A stretch of 64,000 nucleotides of DNA from Jiella pelagia (GTDB taxonomy: Bacteria; Pseudomonadota; Alphaproteobacteria; Rhizobiales; Rhizobiaceae). The notes under the pieces were generated by a model, which saw nothing but the letters and a program-made list of their open reading frames with translations, searched no databases and was not told the origin of the DNA. The stretch spans positions 4,258,001 through 4,322,000 of the forward strand of contig NZ_CP114029.1 of NCBI RefSeq assembly GCF_026898155.1, written 5' to 3'. The translations under genes and the position numbers were made by a program. Below are positions 20,695-32,313 of this stretch, one piece after another. Numbering within the stretch: position 1 is the stretch's first letter; each line of letters opens with the position of its first letter.

Positions 20695-21333
20695 ATGGCC
20701 AAAGAACCGTTTTCGCTCATGATATCGCGGACGATCATCGCCGCGGCCGGTGCTGCTTCGTTCATAGGCGGGGCGACCTCCGTCGGCGCCCAGGAATACT
20801 ATCTCGCGCAGGTCCTGCCGATCGCGGGATCCTACTGCCCGACTGGAACCTTGGAAGCGAGCGGCGGTCTCCTGCCGATCTCCCAGAACCAGGCCCTGTT
20901 CTCGCTGCTGGGTACCAACTATGGCGGTGACGGGATAACGACATTCGCTCTGCCGGACATGCGTGGGCGCGAGATCGTCCATCTCGGACAAGGCAACGGC
21001 CTGCCGGATTATGCGCTTGCGCAACGGGGCGGTCGCTCGTCCGTGACCCTCGATACCTCGACCATGCCGCCCCATTCCCACACAGGAACAGGCGTCCTGG
21101 AGGCTTCGGCGGTTCCTGCGACGGCGGGGACGCCCGCTGGCAACAGCCTGGCGACGTCGTCCAGTCCGCTGCTGATCTACGATACGACCGCGCCGGACCA
21201 GCCACTCGGTGCCGGCACGATCGACGTTGTCCCGAGCACGGCCGGGGCAGGGCAACCATTTCAACTGCAGAGCCCCTATCAGGTCATCCGCTGGTGCATC
21301 GTCACGGAAGGATTGTTTCCGAGCCGCAACTGA
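20695..21333 (+). CDS. Secreted phage tail collar-domain protein, copy 2
   Basis: 212 aa paralogue of the gene just upstream, with the same layout: signal peptide (about 1-32, ending GAQ), YYLAQVLPIAGSYCPTG, LFSLLGTNYGGDGITTFALP, PPHSHTG, and the closing RWCIVTEGLFPSRN. The Ala/Thr-rich segment between the HSH motif and the C-terminus differs most between copies. Likely co-transcribed with copy 1. Function unknown. Confidence 0.82.
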   Translation: MAKEPFSLMISRTIIAAAGAASFIGGATSVGAQEYYLAQVLPIAGSYCPTGTLEASGGLLPISQNQALFSLLGTNYGGDGITTFALPDMRGREIVHLGQGNGLPDYALAQRGGRSSVTLDTSTMPPHSHTGTGVLEASAVPATAGTPAGNSLATSSSPLLIYDTTAPDQPLGAGTIDVVPSTAGAGQPFQLQSPYQVIRWCIVTEGLFPSRN

Positions 21334-21891
21334 GCAGGGGGGTCTCCATCGGGGTGAGCAGGCAAACGGGACGGGGCCATGATGCGAGGCATGGCCCATC
21401 ACGCAATCGTTTTGAAAACCAAAGCACTCTCGAAGCCTTGCCGAGTCGGTTCTGGCCGTCGTGCAGGTTTTGAGCCGAATGCGTGCCGATGCGCTCGCAG
21501 GATGTGCCGCAACAATGCGCGCCGCTGTCCGGCCGCAGGCACCGCCATGCGTTGCGGGTGCGGCAGGCGACAGGAGAAGACGGGACGAGGCCAGGAACAG
21601 CGTGATCCCCGCCGCAGTGGCGCGATAGGATCGACCGGTTGGCGCCCACCCACGGCCCTTTCCGAATGTGTTGAACCGTGAACGCCGAAGCTCGCCTTGG
21701 GCAAAGCTCTCGGCCCGGCCGCTCGGGGCTTCTCCTCGAGCAGACGCCCGCGGGGCAGCTTTTGCATCGCAGCCTCCGTGCCGGCGGAACGGCTCGGTCC
21801 GAGCCCTCAAACGGCCGCATTTGCGAAAGAGGTCGGGGGCCGTTAAGGAACCCATCGAGTTGCAATCAACGCGCCGAAAGGACATGAGGCC
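21334..21891. other. Non-coding interval before ialB
   Basis: No convincing gene is seen. Near its start is an 8-base inverted repeat (GGGCCATG / CATGGCCC, 21374-21397) without a T run, possibly the end of the collar transcript. Open frames here are shadows without family features. Confidence 0.5.
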
Positions 21892-22557
21892 TTGCAAGAC
21901 CGGATGAAGAACGCTTCGCTTTCGAAGCTCGCGGGCGTGCTCGTGGGTGCAGCCACGCTGCTCGCCGGTGCGCCCCTGGCCAACGCCCAGGATGCCGACG
22001 CCAACGCCCAGGTGCTCCCGACCGAGTGGTTCAAGGTCTGCACCGAGCAGGGCGAAAACAACATCTGCAACACGCAGTACTCGCTGATCGCCGAGACCCG
22101 CCAGCTGATCACGGCGGTCAATCTGATCAACGTCTCCGGCAAGGTGAACCAGAAGGTGATCCAGGCCGTCGTCCCGACGGGCCGCGTCATCCCTCCGGGC
22201 GTGCAGATCAAGGTTGACGGCAACCAGCCGCTCTCGCTGAATTACTCGGTGTGCTTCCCGAACCGCTGCATCGCCGAGGCGGAGCTGACCGACGCCCTCG
22301 TCGCCAGCATGAAGCGCGGCAGCCAGATGGTGGTCACCTCGATCAACTTCCAGCGCCAGGCCAACCCGATCCCCGTGACGCTGAAGGGCTTCACGGACGC
22401 CTATGACGGCCCGCCGAAGGACGAGTCGGCTCTCGCCCAGCGCCAGAAGGAGCTGAACGACGCGTTGCAGAAGCAGGCCGAAGAACGGCGCAAGCGCTTC
22501 GAGGACGCCCAGAACGCCGCCAAGCAGGGCGGCGAAGCCGGCACGACCGCGCAGTAG
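21892..22557 (+). CDS. Invasion-associated locus B (IalB) family protein
   Basis: Periplasmic protein of about 217-221 aa (PF06776). Signal peptide KLAGVLVGAATLLAGAPLANA, then the family core: WFKVCTEQ..NNICNTQY, VVPTGRVIPPGVQIKVDG, and CFPNRCIAEAEL. Four conserved cysteines are present. In Bartonella, IalB affects erythrocyte entry; in free-living rhizobia the role is unknown. The C-terminal 50 residues are a charged, Gln/Lys/Glu-rich coiled-coil-like tail. TTG 21892 follows AAAGGA at good spacing; ATG 21904 is the alternative. Confidence 0.87.
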   Translation: MQDRMKNASLSKLAGVLVGAATLLAGAPLANAQDADANAQVLPTEWFKVCTEQGENNICNTQYSLIAETRQLITAVNLINVSGKVNQKVIQAVVPTGRVIPPGVQIKVDGNQPLSLNYSVCFPNRCIAEAELTDALVASMKRGSQMVVTSINFQRQANPIPVTLKGFTDAYDGPPKDESALAQRQKELNDALQKQAEERRKRFEDAQNAAKQGGEAGTTAQ

Positions 22558-22681
22558 CGGTCACCGGGCGAGGACGCTGGCACGTCCGTCCGCTGGGTCC
22601 TATGCCGCAACGCTTGCCGGGCGGGCATTGCCGCTTCGGCTCTCGCTCGGCTCGACCGACCGGGGGCGCCCGTAGATGATG

Positions 22682-22716
22682 ACGGCCGGTCCTTCTCGAG
22701 AGGGCCGGCCGTTTTC
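22682..22716 (+). terminator. Rho-independent terminator after ialB
   Basis: Arms ACGGCCGGTCC and GGGCCGGCCGT (one mismatch) around a 9-base loop, followed by TTTT. It lies between ialB and the convergent hspQ. Confidence 0.8.
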
Positions 22717-22743
22717 GTTTCGTCTGCGATGGGCCGAAGCGCG

Positions 22744-23076
22744 TCAGTTGCGGTTCTCGACCTTCAGCCGATAGGAACCGTCAACCGGTCCGACGAACAT
22801 CTCGCCGACCTGTGGATGGCGAACGGGATCGCCCGTGTCGTCGGGCAGAAGATTCTGCTCGGAGACATATGCGACGTACTCGGTCTCCTCGTTTTCGGCG
22901 AACAGGTGGTAGAAAGGTTGGTCCTTGCGCGGCCGGACGCCGACGGGGATCGATTGGTACCATTCCTCGGTGTTGTCGAATTCCGGATCGACGTCGAAGA
23001 TCACGCCGCGAAACGGAAACAGCCGGTGGCGGACGATCTGGCCGATGTAGAAGCGGGCGGTTTGCATTGACGTCAT
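22744..23076 (-). CDS. hspQ: Heat shock protein HspQ
   Basis: 110 aa, YccV/HspQ family: a small hemimethylated-DNA-binding-like fold that in enterobacteria modulates Lon and DnaA. Family features visible: ARFYIGQIVRHRLFPFRGVIFDVDP, WYQSIP, QPFYHLF, and YVSEQNLLPD. ATG 23076 is chosen because GGAG lies just upstream; ATG 23067 is an alternative. Single gene, convergent with ialB and divergent from the AEC transporter. Confidence 0.92.
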   Translation of the reverse strand: MTSMQTARFYIGQIVRHRLFPFRGVIFDVDPEFDNTEEWYQSIPVGVRPRKDQPFYHLFAENEETEYVAYVSEQNLLPDDTGDPVRHPQVGEMFVGPVDGSYRLKVENRN

Positions 23077-23183
23077 GACTCCGTTATCGAACGGGCCCAG
23101 CCGTTCCACGACCTGCTTGCCGCGCGTCTTTTTTGCCCCGGTGCCAGTCTTAGCATGACACCCCTTACCGATGGATCGCCTCG

Positions 23184-24146
23184 ATGATCGAAATCATCGG
23201 GTTGATCTCGCCATTCTTCGGGTTGATCGGCCTTGGCTTCGCCGCGGGCCGGCTTGCACCGCATCCCATCGGCGGGTTGGCCTGGCTGAACGTATTCGTC
23301 ATATACATTGCGCTTCCGGCGTTGTTTTTCCAGCTGCTTTCGAAGACGCCCGTCGAGGAGCTGGCGAGTGTCGGCTTCATCGTGGCGACGACGCTGGCGA
23401 CCTTCGTGATCTTCGTCCTCGGCTTCGCCGTGGCGATGGTTCGCAGCAGAGGCGATATTCCCGCCGCGACGATCCAGGGTCTCGGCGGCGCCTATGGCAA
23501 TATCGGCTATATGGGTCCCGGCATTGCGCTGGCCGCTCTCGGTCCGGCGGCGGGCGTGCCGGTTGCGCTGATCTTCTGCTTCGACAACACGCTGCACTTC
23601 GTCATGGCGCCGCTGATGATGGCGATCGGCGGCGAGCGGCTGGCTCCGCTTGCGATGGCAAGGCAGGTCCTGACGCGCATCTTCACCCATCCTTTCATCA
23701 TCGCGACGATCGCCGGCGTCGGCGCGGCGGTCATCGGCTTCCATCCCACGGGTCCGCTCGACCGGTTCCTGGCGCTTCTGGCCAGCGCCGCCGCCCCCTG
23801 CGCGCTCTTTGCCATGGGCGTGACGCTGGCGCTCCGGCCCCTGAAGCGCGTGCCGCCCGAACTCTTCACCATCGTCCCGCTGAAGCTCGTCGTGCATCCG
23901 CTCGTCGTCTGGCTGGCGCTCGGCCTGATGGGGCCGTTCGATGCGGTCTGGGTGAAGAGCGCGGTGCTGCTCGCCAGCCTGCCAACGGCGACCAACGTCT
24001 TCGTCATCGCGCAGCAATACGATGTCTGGGTAGAGCGGGCCTCGGCGACGGTTCTGGTGACCACGGTGATCTCAGTGGCGACCGTAACGCTCCTGCTCTA
24101 CGCCCTCGCGACCGGCCTCGTCCCCGCCAATCCATTTCTTCACTGA
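23184..24146 (+). CDS. AEC-family transporter
   Basis: Auxin efflux carrier superfamily (PF03547), 320 aa with about ten transmembrane helices in two halves. Bacterial members carry malate, malonate or similar acids. The central GAYGNIGYMGPGIAL and ASLPTATNVFVIAQQY are the paired unwound-helix motifs of the family. Its 3' end overlaps the 3' end of the convergent monooxygenase gene by 75 bases, so the last 25 codons of both share DNA. Confidence 0.9.
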   Translation: MIEIIGLISPFFGLIGLGFAAGRLAPHPIGGLAWLNVFVIYIALPALFFQLLSKTPVEELASVGFIVATTLATFVIFVLGFAVAMVRSRGDIPAATIQGLGGAYGNIGYMGPGIALAALGPAAGVPVALIFCFDNTLHFVMAPLMMAIGGERLAPLAMARQVLTRIFTHPFIIATIAGVGAAVIGFHPTGPLDRFLALLASAAAPCALFAMGVTLALRPLKRVPPELFTIVPLKLVVHPLVVWLALGLMGPFDAVWVKSAVLLASLPTATNVFVIAQQYDVWVERASATVLVTTVISVATVTLLLYALATGLVPANPFLH

Positions 24147-25319
24147 CCGCGGAAGTCCGACGAAACCGGCCCCCGGCACCAGCCCCTCGCGCATCGCGAA
24201 CTGGCGCAGCGGGCCGACGAGGCCCATGGCGGCGAGCGTGCCGGAGCGGGCGATCTGGCCCGGCAGGAAGTCCATCAGAAGCGAGCGGTTCAGCATGTCG
24301 ACGCCGGCGGTGCGCGAGAGGACGTCGCCGCGCCGCGCCGCCTCGTAGCGCCGCAGCATCAGCCGCGAGCCTGGATCGTCGCGGCTCTCCGTGGCCAGAC
24401 GCACCAGCGCCTCGGCGTCGCGCAGGCCGAGATTGAGCCCCTGCGCGCCGATCGGGGGGAAAGCGTGGCCGGCTTCGCCCACCAAAGCGAGACGCGTCGA
24501 CGTCATCTGATTGACCCGGCTGCCGCCGAGCGGAAAGCGGCTGATTGGCCCGTCGATCGAGACGTCGCCAAGGATCCAGTGCATTTTCTCGGCGATCGTG
24601 GTCTCGAGCTTCTCCGGCTTGAGGTCGACGTAAAGTTCGGCGAGCTTCGGATCCTCGACCCAGACCAGCGACGAGCGCCGACCGGGCAGGGGCACTTGGG
24701 TAAACGGTCCCGTTCGGGTGTGAAATTCCGTCGAGACCGAGCCGTGGTCGCGCTTGTGTTCGACATTGAGGACGATGGCGGTCTGCGGATAGCGCCACTG
24801 GCGCGAGCCGATGCCCGCGGCTTCCCGCATTGCCGAGTGCCGCCCGTCGGCGGCCACGACGAGATCGGCGCCGATCTCGGTGCCATCCTCCAAGGTCACC
24901 ACGGCGCGATCATCCGAAAGCGCCAGGTCGCGCGCGGCGAGGGGGCGGACTTCCAGATTGCCGGTCCGCTCGATGCAGGCTTCCAGCGCCTTGGCGAGGT
25001 CGCCGTTGAGGGCGTTGATGCCGAAAGCCGAAAGGCCGACCTCGCTCGCCCTGAACTCGACCGTCGGGGCCCGGAACAGCCGCTGCAGGTCGTCGACGAT
25101 CCGCATCACTGCCAGCGGCGCCTTCCGATCTCCCAGCGCGTCGACGACGCCGAGTTCGGCGATGAAGGCCAGGCAGCGGCCGAGGATTGCCGAGGATCGC
25201 GCGTCGTCCGGCGCCTTCGGCGCAGCGAGGAGCGTGTCGAATCCCGCCGAAGCGAATCCGAGGGCCGTGGCGGTTCCGGCGAGGCCCCCTCCGACGACGA
25301 TGATCTGTCTGCGCTGCAT
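24072..25319 (-). CDS. UbiH/COQ6-family FAD-dependent monooxygenase
   Basis: 415 aa flavoprotein of the class A hydroxylases used in ubiquinone ring hydroxylation. FAD motif GGGLAGTATALGFASAG near the N-terminus, DG motif LVVAADGRHSAMRE, and second FAD motif LVGEAGHAFPPIGAQGLNLGLRDAE. The QGLNLGLRD form is typical of UbiH/UbiF/COQ6 enzymes. ATG 25319 follows GGAAGGG; the 45 upstream in-frame codons are rejected. Likely a ubiquinone biosynthesis step; which position it hydroxylates is not readable. Confidence 0.9.
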   Translation of the reverse strand: MQRRQIIVVGGGLAGTATALGFASAGFDTLLAAPKAPDDARSSAILGRCLAFIAELGVVDALGDRKAPLAVMRIVDDLQRLFRAPTVEFRASEVGLSAFGINALNGDLAKALEACIERTGNLEVRPLAARDLALSDDRAVVTLEDGTEIGADLVVAADGRHSAMREAAGIGSRQWRYPQTAIVLNVEHKRDHGSVSTEFHTRTGPFTQVPLPGRRSSLVWVEDPKLAELYVDLKPEKLETTIAEKMHWILGDVSIDGPISRFPLGGSRVNQMTSTRLALVGEAGHAFPPIGAQGLNLGLRDAEALVRLATESRDDPGSRLMLRRYEAARRGDVLSRTAGVDMLNRSLLMDFLPGQIARSGTLAAMGLVGPLRQFAMREGLVPGAGFVGLPRSVKKWIGGDEAGREGVEQERYGRH

Positions 25320-25491
25320 TGGACCCTTCCTCCGCACTCGTTCCCTCGTCGATCTGCGGCAAAAGGCACGCAGCTCGTCTTGGATTTCGCAGATACGCCC
25401 GTTACAGCCAATGGCAATGGCCGGAACGAAGGGCGGGACTGCGAAGTTCGCCAATCAACGATGAACCGGCGCGAGGAACGACGACCAGCCT

Positions 25492-26226
25492 ATGCCCGAC
25501 GCAACCGAAGAATACGACAGGTCCGACCGGTGGCGCGCCTTCGCGATCCATCTTCTGACCGCAAGCGGCGCCTTCATGGCGTTTCTCTCGTTGATCGCCG
25601 CAGCCGAACAGCGCTGGGTGGCGATGTTCGCCTGGCTCGGACTGGCGCTCTTCGTCGACGCGATCGACGGCCCGCTCGCCAGGAAAGTCGACGTCAAGGG
25701 CGTATTGCCGCACTGGTCGGGCGACCTGCTCGATTCGATCATCGACTATGCGACCTATTCGCTGATCCCGGCCGTGGCGCTGTATCTTTCCGGGATGATC
25801 GGCCGTCCAGCCTCCTTCGTGGCCGCGGCGCTGATCGTCGTCTCCAGCGCGATCTACTATGCCGACACCCGGATGAAGACCAAGGACAACTTCTTCCGCG
25901 GCTTTCCTGTCGCCTGGAATTTCCTTGTCTTCACGCTTTTCGCAGTGCAGCCGCCCGGGTGGATCGCCTTTACCCTCGTCGTTTTGTGTTCGGCCGCGAC
26001 ATTCTTGCCGGTGAAGTTCGTCCATCCGGTGCGGGTAAAGAGGCTCCGGCCGCTGACACTCGGCATCGTGGCCGTCTGGTCGGTGCTAGGCCTTCTCGTG
26101 CTGGTCGACAATTTCGAGCCTTCGGCCATCGTCAGGTGGGGACTTGTGGCAACCGGGCTCTATCTGCTCGCAATCGGAGGCGTGCTTCAGGTGCTCGACC
26201 GGCTGCGCCCGAACCGCCGGAATTGA
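25492..26226 (+). CDS. pcs: Phosphatidylcholine synthase
   Basis: Inner-membrane CDP-alcohol phosphatidyltransferase condensing CDP-diacylglycerol with choline, a route found mainly in Alphaproteobacteria. 244 aa, about seven helices. The catalytic signature DG-x2-AR-x12-G-x3-D-x3-D is complete: D59 G60, A63 R64, G77, D81, D85. HWSGDLLDSIIDYATY is characteristic of Pcs rather than of phosphatidylglycerol-phosphate synthase. Divergent from the monooxygenase gene, 37 bases upstream of the quinone oxidoreductase gene and possibly co-transcribed with it. Confidence 0.94.
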   Translation: MPDATEEYDRSDRWRAFAIHLLTASGAFMAFLSLIAAAEQRWVAMFAWLGLALFVDAIDGPLARKVDVKGVLPHWSGDLLDSIIDYATYSLIPAVALYLSGMIGRPASFVAAALIVVSSAIYYADTRMKTKDNFFRGFPVAWNFLVFTLFAVQPPGWIAFTLVVLCSAATFLPVKFVHPVRVKRLRPLTLGIVAVWSVLGLLVLVDNFEPSAIVRWGLVATGLYLLAIGGVLQVLDRLRPNRRN

Positions 26227-26263
26227 CTGACCGACAGCCGGTCACGACAGGGGAGACACCGCC

Positions 26264-27240
26264 ATGAGTCAGGCGATCATCGTCAAGAAAACCGGTGGAC
26301 CGGAAGTTCTGTCTTTCGAGGATTTCGATCCAGGCAAGCCTGGCAAGGGCGAAATTCTGGTCGATCAGAAGGCGGCCGGCATCAATTTCATCGACGTCTA
26401 TTTCCGCACCGGCCTCTACAAGCCCGACAAGATGCCGTTTGTTCTCGGCAAGGAGGGAGCGGGCATCGTCGCCGCGGTCGGCGAAGGCGTCAGCCTGTTC
26501 AAGGCCGGCGACCGCGTGGCCTATAACGGCGTCACCGGCACCTATGCCGAGAAAATCGTCATCCCGGCCGACAAGGCCGTGCTGGTCCCCAAGGAGATCG
26601 AGACTCGAGACGGCGGCGGCGGTGATGCTCAAAGGCATGACGGCGGAATATCTCCTGCGCCGCACCTACCCTGTGGATTCCGACACGGTGCTGCTGTTCC
26701 ACGCCGCCGCCGGCGGCGTCGGCCTCATCGCCGGCCAGTGGGCCAAGCATCTCGGCGCCACGGTGATCGGCACGGCCGGCTCGAAGGAAAAGTGCGACCT
26801 CGCTCTCAAGAATGGCTACGATCACGTCATCAACTATCGCGAGCAGGACTTCGTCGAGGAGGTCAAGAAGATCACCGGCGGGCGCAAATGCGACGTGGTC
26901 TACGATTCGGTCGGCAAGGACACCTTTCCCGGTAGCCTGGACTGCCTGCGCAATCGCGGCCTCTGGGTGACCTTCGGCCAGTCCTCCGGCAAGCTCGATC
27001 CACTCGATACGACGATCCTCAACCAGAAGGGATCGCTCTACGTCACCCGGCCCACCCTCTTCGGTTACGTCTCCACCCGGCCTGAGGCTCGAGGCGTCGG
27101 CAAAAGCGCTCTTCGACGTGATCGCCTCGGGGGCGGTGAAGATCCACATCGGCCAGAAGTATCCGCTTGCGGACGCGGCCAAGGCGCATCGCGAGCTGGA
27201 AGGCCGTCAGACGACTGGCGCCAGCATTCTGACGATCTAG
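26264..27240 (+). CDS. qor: NADPH:quinone oxidoreductase (apparent frameshifts at 26600-26606 and 27084-27090)
   Basis: MDR-superfamily enzyme without zinc, 324 aa after removing two bases, the usual length. GGPEVLSFEDFDPGKPGKGE at the start and HAAAGGVGLIAGQWAKHLGA (nucleotide site) in the middle are diagnostic of quinone oxidoreductase 1. The first break is at GAGACTC (EIELETAAAVMLKGM when read as GAGCTC), the second at GAGGCTC (RPELEASAKALFDVIASG). Both corrections restore the family sequence exactly. AGGGGAG precedes ATG 26264. Confidence 0.93.
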
Positions 27241-27246
27241 GCCCGC

Positions 27247-27284
27247 CGCGGGAGGCGCCGTGCTCCGGTTGCCTCCCGCGCTTT
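27247..27284 (+). terminator. Rho-independent terminator after qor
   Basis: Perfect arms CGCGGGAGGC and GCCTCCCGCG around a 14-base loop, followed by CTTTC, seven bases after the qor stop. Confidence 0.78.
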
Positions 27285-27386
27285 CTATCGTCCGAGAGTT
27301 CGCGTTGAAACCAAACAGACGACGGAACCAAGTGGGTCCACTGCGTCTTTAGCTGCGTCATTCCCCTCGCTTCCGGAGATGTCTTC

Positions 27387-29644
<2,258 letters not shown>

Positions 29645-29716
29645 GGGCTGATGACGGTCCTGCTGAAATGACGGCAGCGCTGAAACACGCGCTCGCATGA
29701 AATGGTGAGGGCGGTG

Positions 29717-29892
29717 AACCCCCCTCTGCCTGCCGGCATCTCTCCCTCAAGGGGGAGATCGGCGACTTCGGGGGGCATCGCCTGGTTGTGAACGGTGCTG
29801 CAGGTTCGAAGCAGGAAGACTGGTCGCGGCCGTTGATGCAGCATTGATCTCCCCCCTTGTGGAGGAGATGTCCGGCAGGACAGAGGGGGGGG
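29717..29892. repeat. MITE-like intergenic element
   Basis: About 176 bases bounded by near-inverted arms: CCCCCCTCTGCCTGCCGGCATCT at the left and the matching GATGTCCGGCAGGACAGAGG at the right, each with an inner CTCCC...GGGGGAGATC hairpin. This is the familiar 'CCCCTCTGCC...GGGGGAGAT' class of rhizobial intergenic repeat; non-coding. It separates glgX from the EamA gene. Confidence 0.7.
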
Positions 29893-29931
29893 CAGCCCGG
29901 ACTCAAGCTTGTCTCAGCTCAATCCCATCCC

Positions 29932-30798
29932 TCAACGGTTCTCGCGCCACCAGATATAGAGGCCGCTGGCCACAAGGATCGCTGCGCCGATCGCCGTCGT
30001 CCAGCGCAGCGGATCGCCGAACACAACGACCGTCAGGATGCTCGCGGCGAGGACCTGGATGTAGAGGAACGGCGAGAGCAGCGAGGCCGGGGCGAAGGAA
30101 AAGCCACGCACCAAAAGGGCATGCGCGAGCGACCCCGTACAGCCGATCGCGACCATGAAGGCGAGCGCTTCCATACTCGGCGTCTGCCAGAGCGGGATGA
30201 CGACGAGGGTCAGGATGACGGCGCCCGGCGCCGACGTGTTGAACATCGTCGATGCGGCGTCGTCGCGGCCGGCGAGACGGCGGGTGAGCATCAGATAGGT
30301 GGCGTTGAACACCGCCGCGAGGACGACGAGAAACAGCGCCGGCTCGATCCTGTCGATCCCCGGCCGCAGTACCACCAGCATGCCGAGGAAGCCGGCGACG
30401 ATGGCGGCGATCCGGTGGATGCCGATCCGCTCCTTGAGGAAGACCACCGAAAAGACGGTGACGAGGATCGGGGCGAAGAACAGAACGGCCGTCGCGTCGG
30501 CGAGCGGCACATGGCTCAGCGCTGCATACATCAGCGTCGTCGCCGCCAGGATGCAGAGGCCCCTGAAGAGCTGCAGCACCGGGTGGGTGGTCTTCAGGAA
30601 GCTCGTGCCGCGGCGTGCGCCCAAAAGCCCGGCCATGATCAGCGTCTGGAAGACGTAGCGTCCCCACAAGACCTGGATCAGCGGCACGAGGGTGGTGAGA
30701 TGCTTGCCGATCGAATCCTGGACGGCGAAGATGCAGCCGGCGGCCAGCGTGAGCAGGATGCCGGCGAGAAGCGCGGAAAAGCGTGGCAAGTTCTGCAA
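29932..30798 (-). CDS. EamA/DMT-family transporter
   Basis: Inner-membrane carrier, about 288 aa with ten hydrophobic segments in two EamA repeats; closing segment IGAAILVASGLYIWWREN is typical. The longest frame begins at 30894, but a hairpin followed by six T lies within its first codons on the same strand, so translation more likely starts after it, at TTG 30798 or 30789. Neither has a good ribosome site, so the start is uncertain. Substrate unknown. Confidence 0.83.
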   Translation of the reverse strand: MQNLPRFSALLAGILLTLAAGCIFAVQDSIGKHLTTLVPLIQVLWGRYVFQTLIMAGLLGARRGTSFLKTTHPVLQLFRGLCILAATTLMYAALSHVPLADATAVLFFAPILVTVFSVVFLKERIGIHRIAAIVAGFLGMLVVLRPGIDRIEPALFLVVLAAVFNATYLMLTRRLAGRDDAASTMFNTSAPGAVILTLVVIPLWQTPSMEALAFMVAIGCTGSLAHALLVRGFSFAPASLLSPFLYIQVLAASILTVVVFGDPLRWTTAIGAAILVASGLYIWWRENR

Positions 30799-30802
30799 CC
30801 GG

Positions 30803-30835
30803 AAAAAACACGGCCCCGACCGATGCGGCCGGGGC
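30803..30835 (-). terminator. Rho-independent terminator of the pspA transcript
   Basis: On the minus strand GCCCCGGCCG and CGGTCGGGGC (one mismatch) pair around a short loop and run into a T6 tract after GTG. It lies about 150 bases after the pspA stop. Confidence 0.82.
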
Positions 30836-30986
30836 GCGAGGTCTGCTGGGCACGCCGATCGGCGCAAAGGCGATCCTGAAGGAGGAACGGGCATGACGCC
30901 ACGCGTCGTTCCGCCTTATCTTGTTGGCCGTGCATGATCTTTCCGGGAAATCGTCCGGCTTTCGATCATGCTTCAGCCCAAACCGA

Positions 30987-31735
30987 TCAGCTTTCCTTCG
31001 GCCGATCGAGGCTGAGGGGATCCTTCGAAGAGCCGATCTGCGGCGTCGAACTCGTTCCCATGATCTGGGCGAGCACATCGTCGGCCGACTGCGTCTGGCC
31101 GCCGATGCCGGCCGCCAGCAGCTGGCGGTCGAGATCAGAGCCGGATTCCAGCGCCGCGAGGCTCCTCGCCCGCTTCCAGCCGGCCCTGCGTCATCTCCTG
31201 CTTCTTGCGGATGCGCTCGAGCGAGATCCATCGCGCTGCCGAGCTTGGAATTGACGCCCGACTGGGTGGTGGCGATGGCCGACTGTGCCTTGATCAGCGA
31301 CTCGTTGGCCTTCACGTTCTCGACCTCGCGGCGCATCTGCTGGATGCGCTGCTCGGTGTCCTGAACGGCCTTGATCATCTGCTGCTGGCGCTGGTTGAGG
31401 CGCTCGAGTTCGGCCTCGTCCCGGCTCGCCTCGGTCCGCGTCTTGGAGATCCGGTCGGCGAGTCCGCGGGCAAGATCCTCGCGGCCGGCCTGGAGCGCCG
31501 CTCTGGCGCTGTCGGTGTCCTTGCGCTCCTTGTCGCGCGCTTCGGTGACGCGGCGCTGCAGCGACTTGTTGGAGGCCATGATGCCGGCGAGATCGGACCG
31601 GGCGCGCTTGAGCGCGTTTTCGGCGTCGCGGATCTCCTGGTCGAGAATCCGCAGCGCCTGCGTGTCGGCGACGCCTTCCGCCGCCTCGTTGACGCCGCCC
31701 TTGACGGCGGTGAAAAGCTTGCCCCAAACGCTCAT
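30987..31735 (-). CDS. PspA/YjfJ-family envelope stress protein (apparent frameshifts at 31158-31164 and near 31222-31230)
   Basis: PspA/IM30/Vipp-type coiled-coil protein that coats and repairs damaged inner membrane (ESCRT-III relative). About 248 aa after two corrections. It begins MSVWGKLFTAVKGGVNEAAE and is almost wholly helical with heptads through residue 170. The first break follows LGSAMD (restores SLERIRKKQEMTQ); the second is at GAGCCTC and restores AGEELAALESGSDLDRQLLAAG. Start codon overlaps the upstream yjfI-like stop in ATGA, so the two are translationally coupled. Confidence 0.9.
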
Positions 31736-32163
31736 GCGCCGAACTCCCCGTTCTTCCATTCCTCGATCATGTTGGCGGCATCGACCGCATTGGTCGCGAG
31801 GACGGCCACTTCCTCGATCATGGATTCGGCGGTGGAGGTAGCCGACAGCGAGCCGAACAGCTCGTAATATTCCTCGCCGCCGATGGTCACGATGCCGAAG
31901 GTCGAGAGCGGCAGGAGCTTGTGGGTCGACAGGACCATCCGCTCGAACGCCTCGCGGCGCGGGATCGTTGCGGCCGGCGCCAGCATCACGCTGGCGAGGA
32001 CCTGATCGCCACCGGCCGCGACCAGCACGTCGAGATCGCCCTTCTCCTTGAGCGTCACACGGATCACGTCACCGGTCTCCACAACCGTCACGTCGACGTC
32101 GCCGAGCGCCTCCGGGTCGGACGCGAAGAGCTCCGTCAGACTGGCAAGATTCCACTTTTTCAC
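31732..32163 (-). CDS. YjfI-family protein (DUF2170)
   Basis: About 143 aa, first gene of the minus-strand PspA arm. Sequence features of the family: KKWNLASLTELF, LDVLVAAGGDQVLASVML, and EAFERMVLSTHKLLPLSTFGI. Function unknown; in enterobacteria the homologue opens the yjf cluster next to the PspA paralogue YjfJ, exactly as here. GTG 32163 is preferred because GAGGGA sits six bases upstream; TTG 32184 is an alternative. It contains the only intact GAGCTC of the window (32128-32133). Confidence 0.86.
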   Translation of the reverse strand: MKKWNLASLTELFASDPEALGDVDVTVVETGDVIRVTLKEKGDLDVLVAAGGDQVLASVMLAPAATIPRREAFERMVLSTHKLLPLSTFGIVTIGGEEYYELFGSLSATSTAESMIEEVAVLATNAVDAANMIEEWKNGEFGA

Positions 32164-32313
32164 TGGGTATCCCTCGGTTGCCAAGGTTCGTTGCCGGGTT
32201 CTACATCACCGACGTGGCACTGTCCAAACCGTTTTCCGCCCTCCGTGGTCGATATTGACCTCGGGGAATATCCGGCCGCATAACCACTCCAAACAGCCTG
32301 AACCGGAACCCGC

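Noticed and set aside
19963..21333. Prophage remnant
   Set aside because: Only collar domains are present, both with signal peptides, and no capsid, tail, lysis or integrase gene is near.
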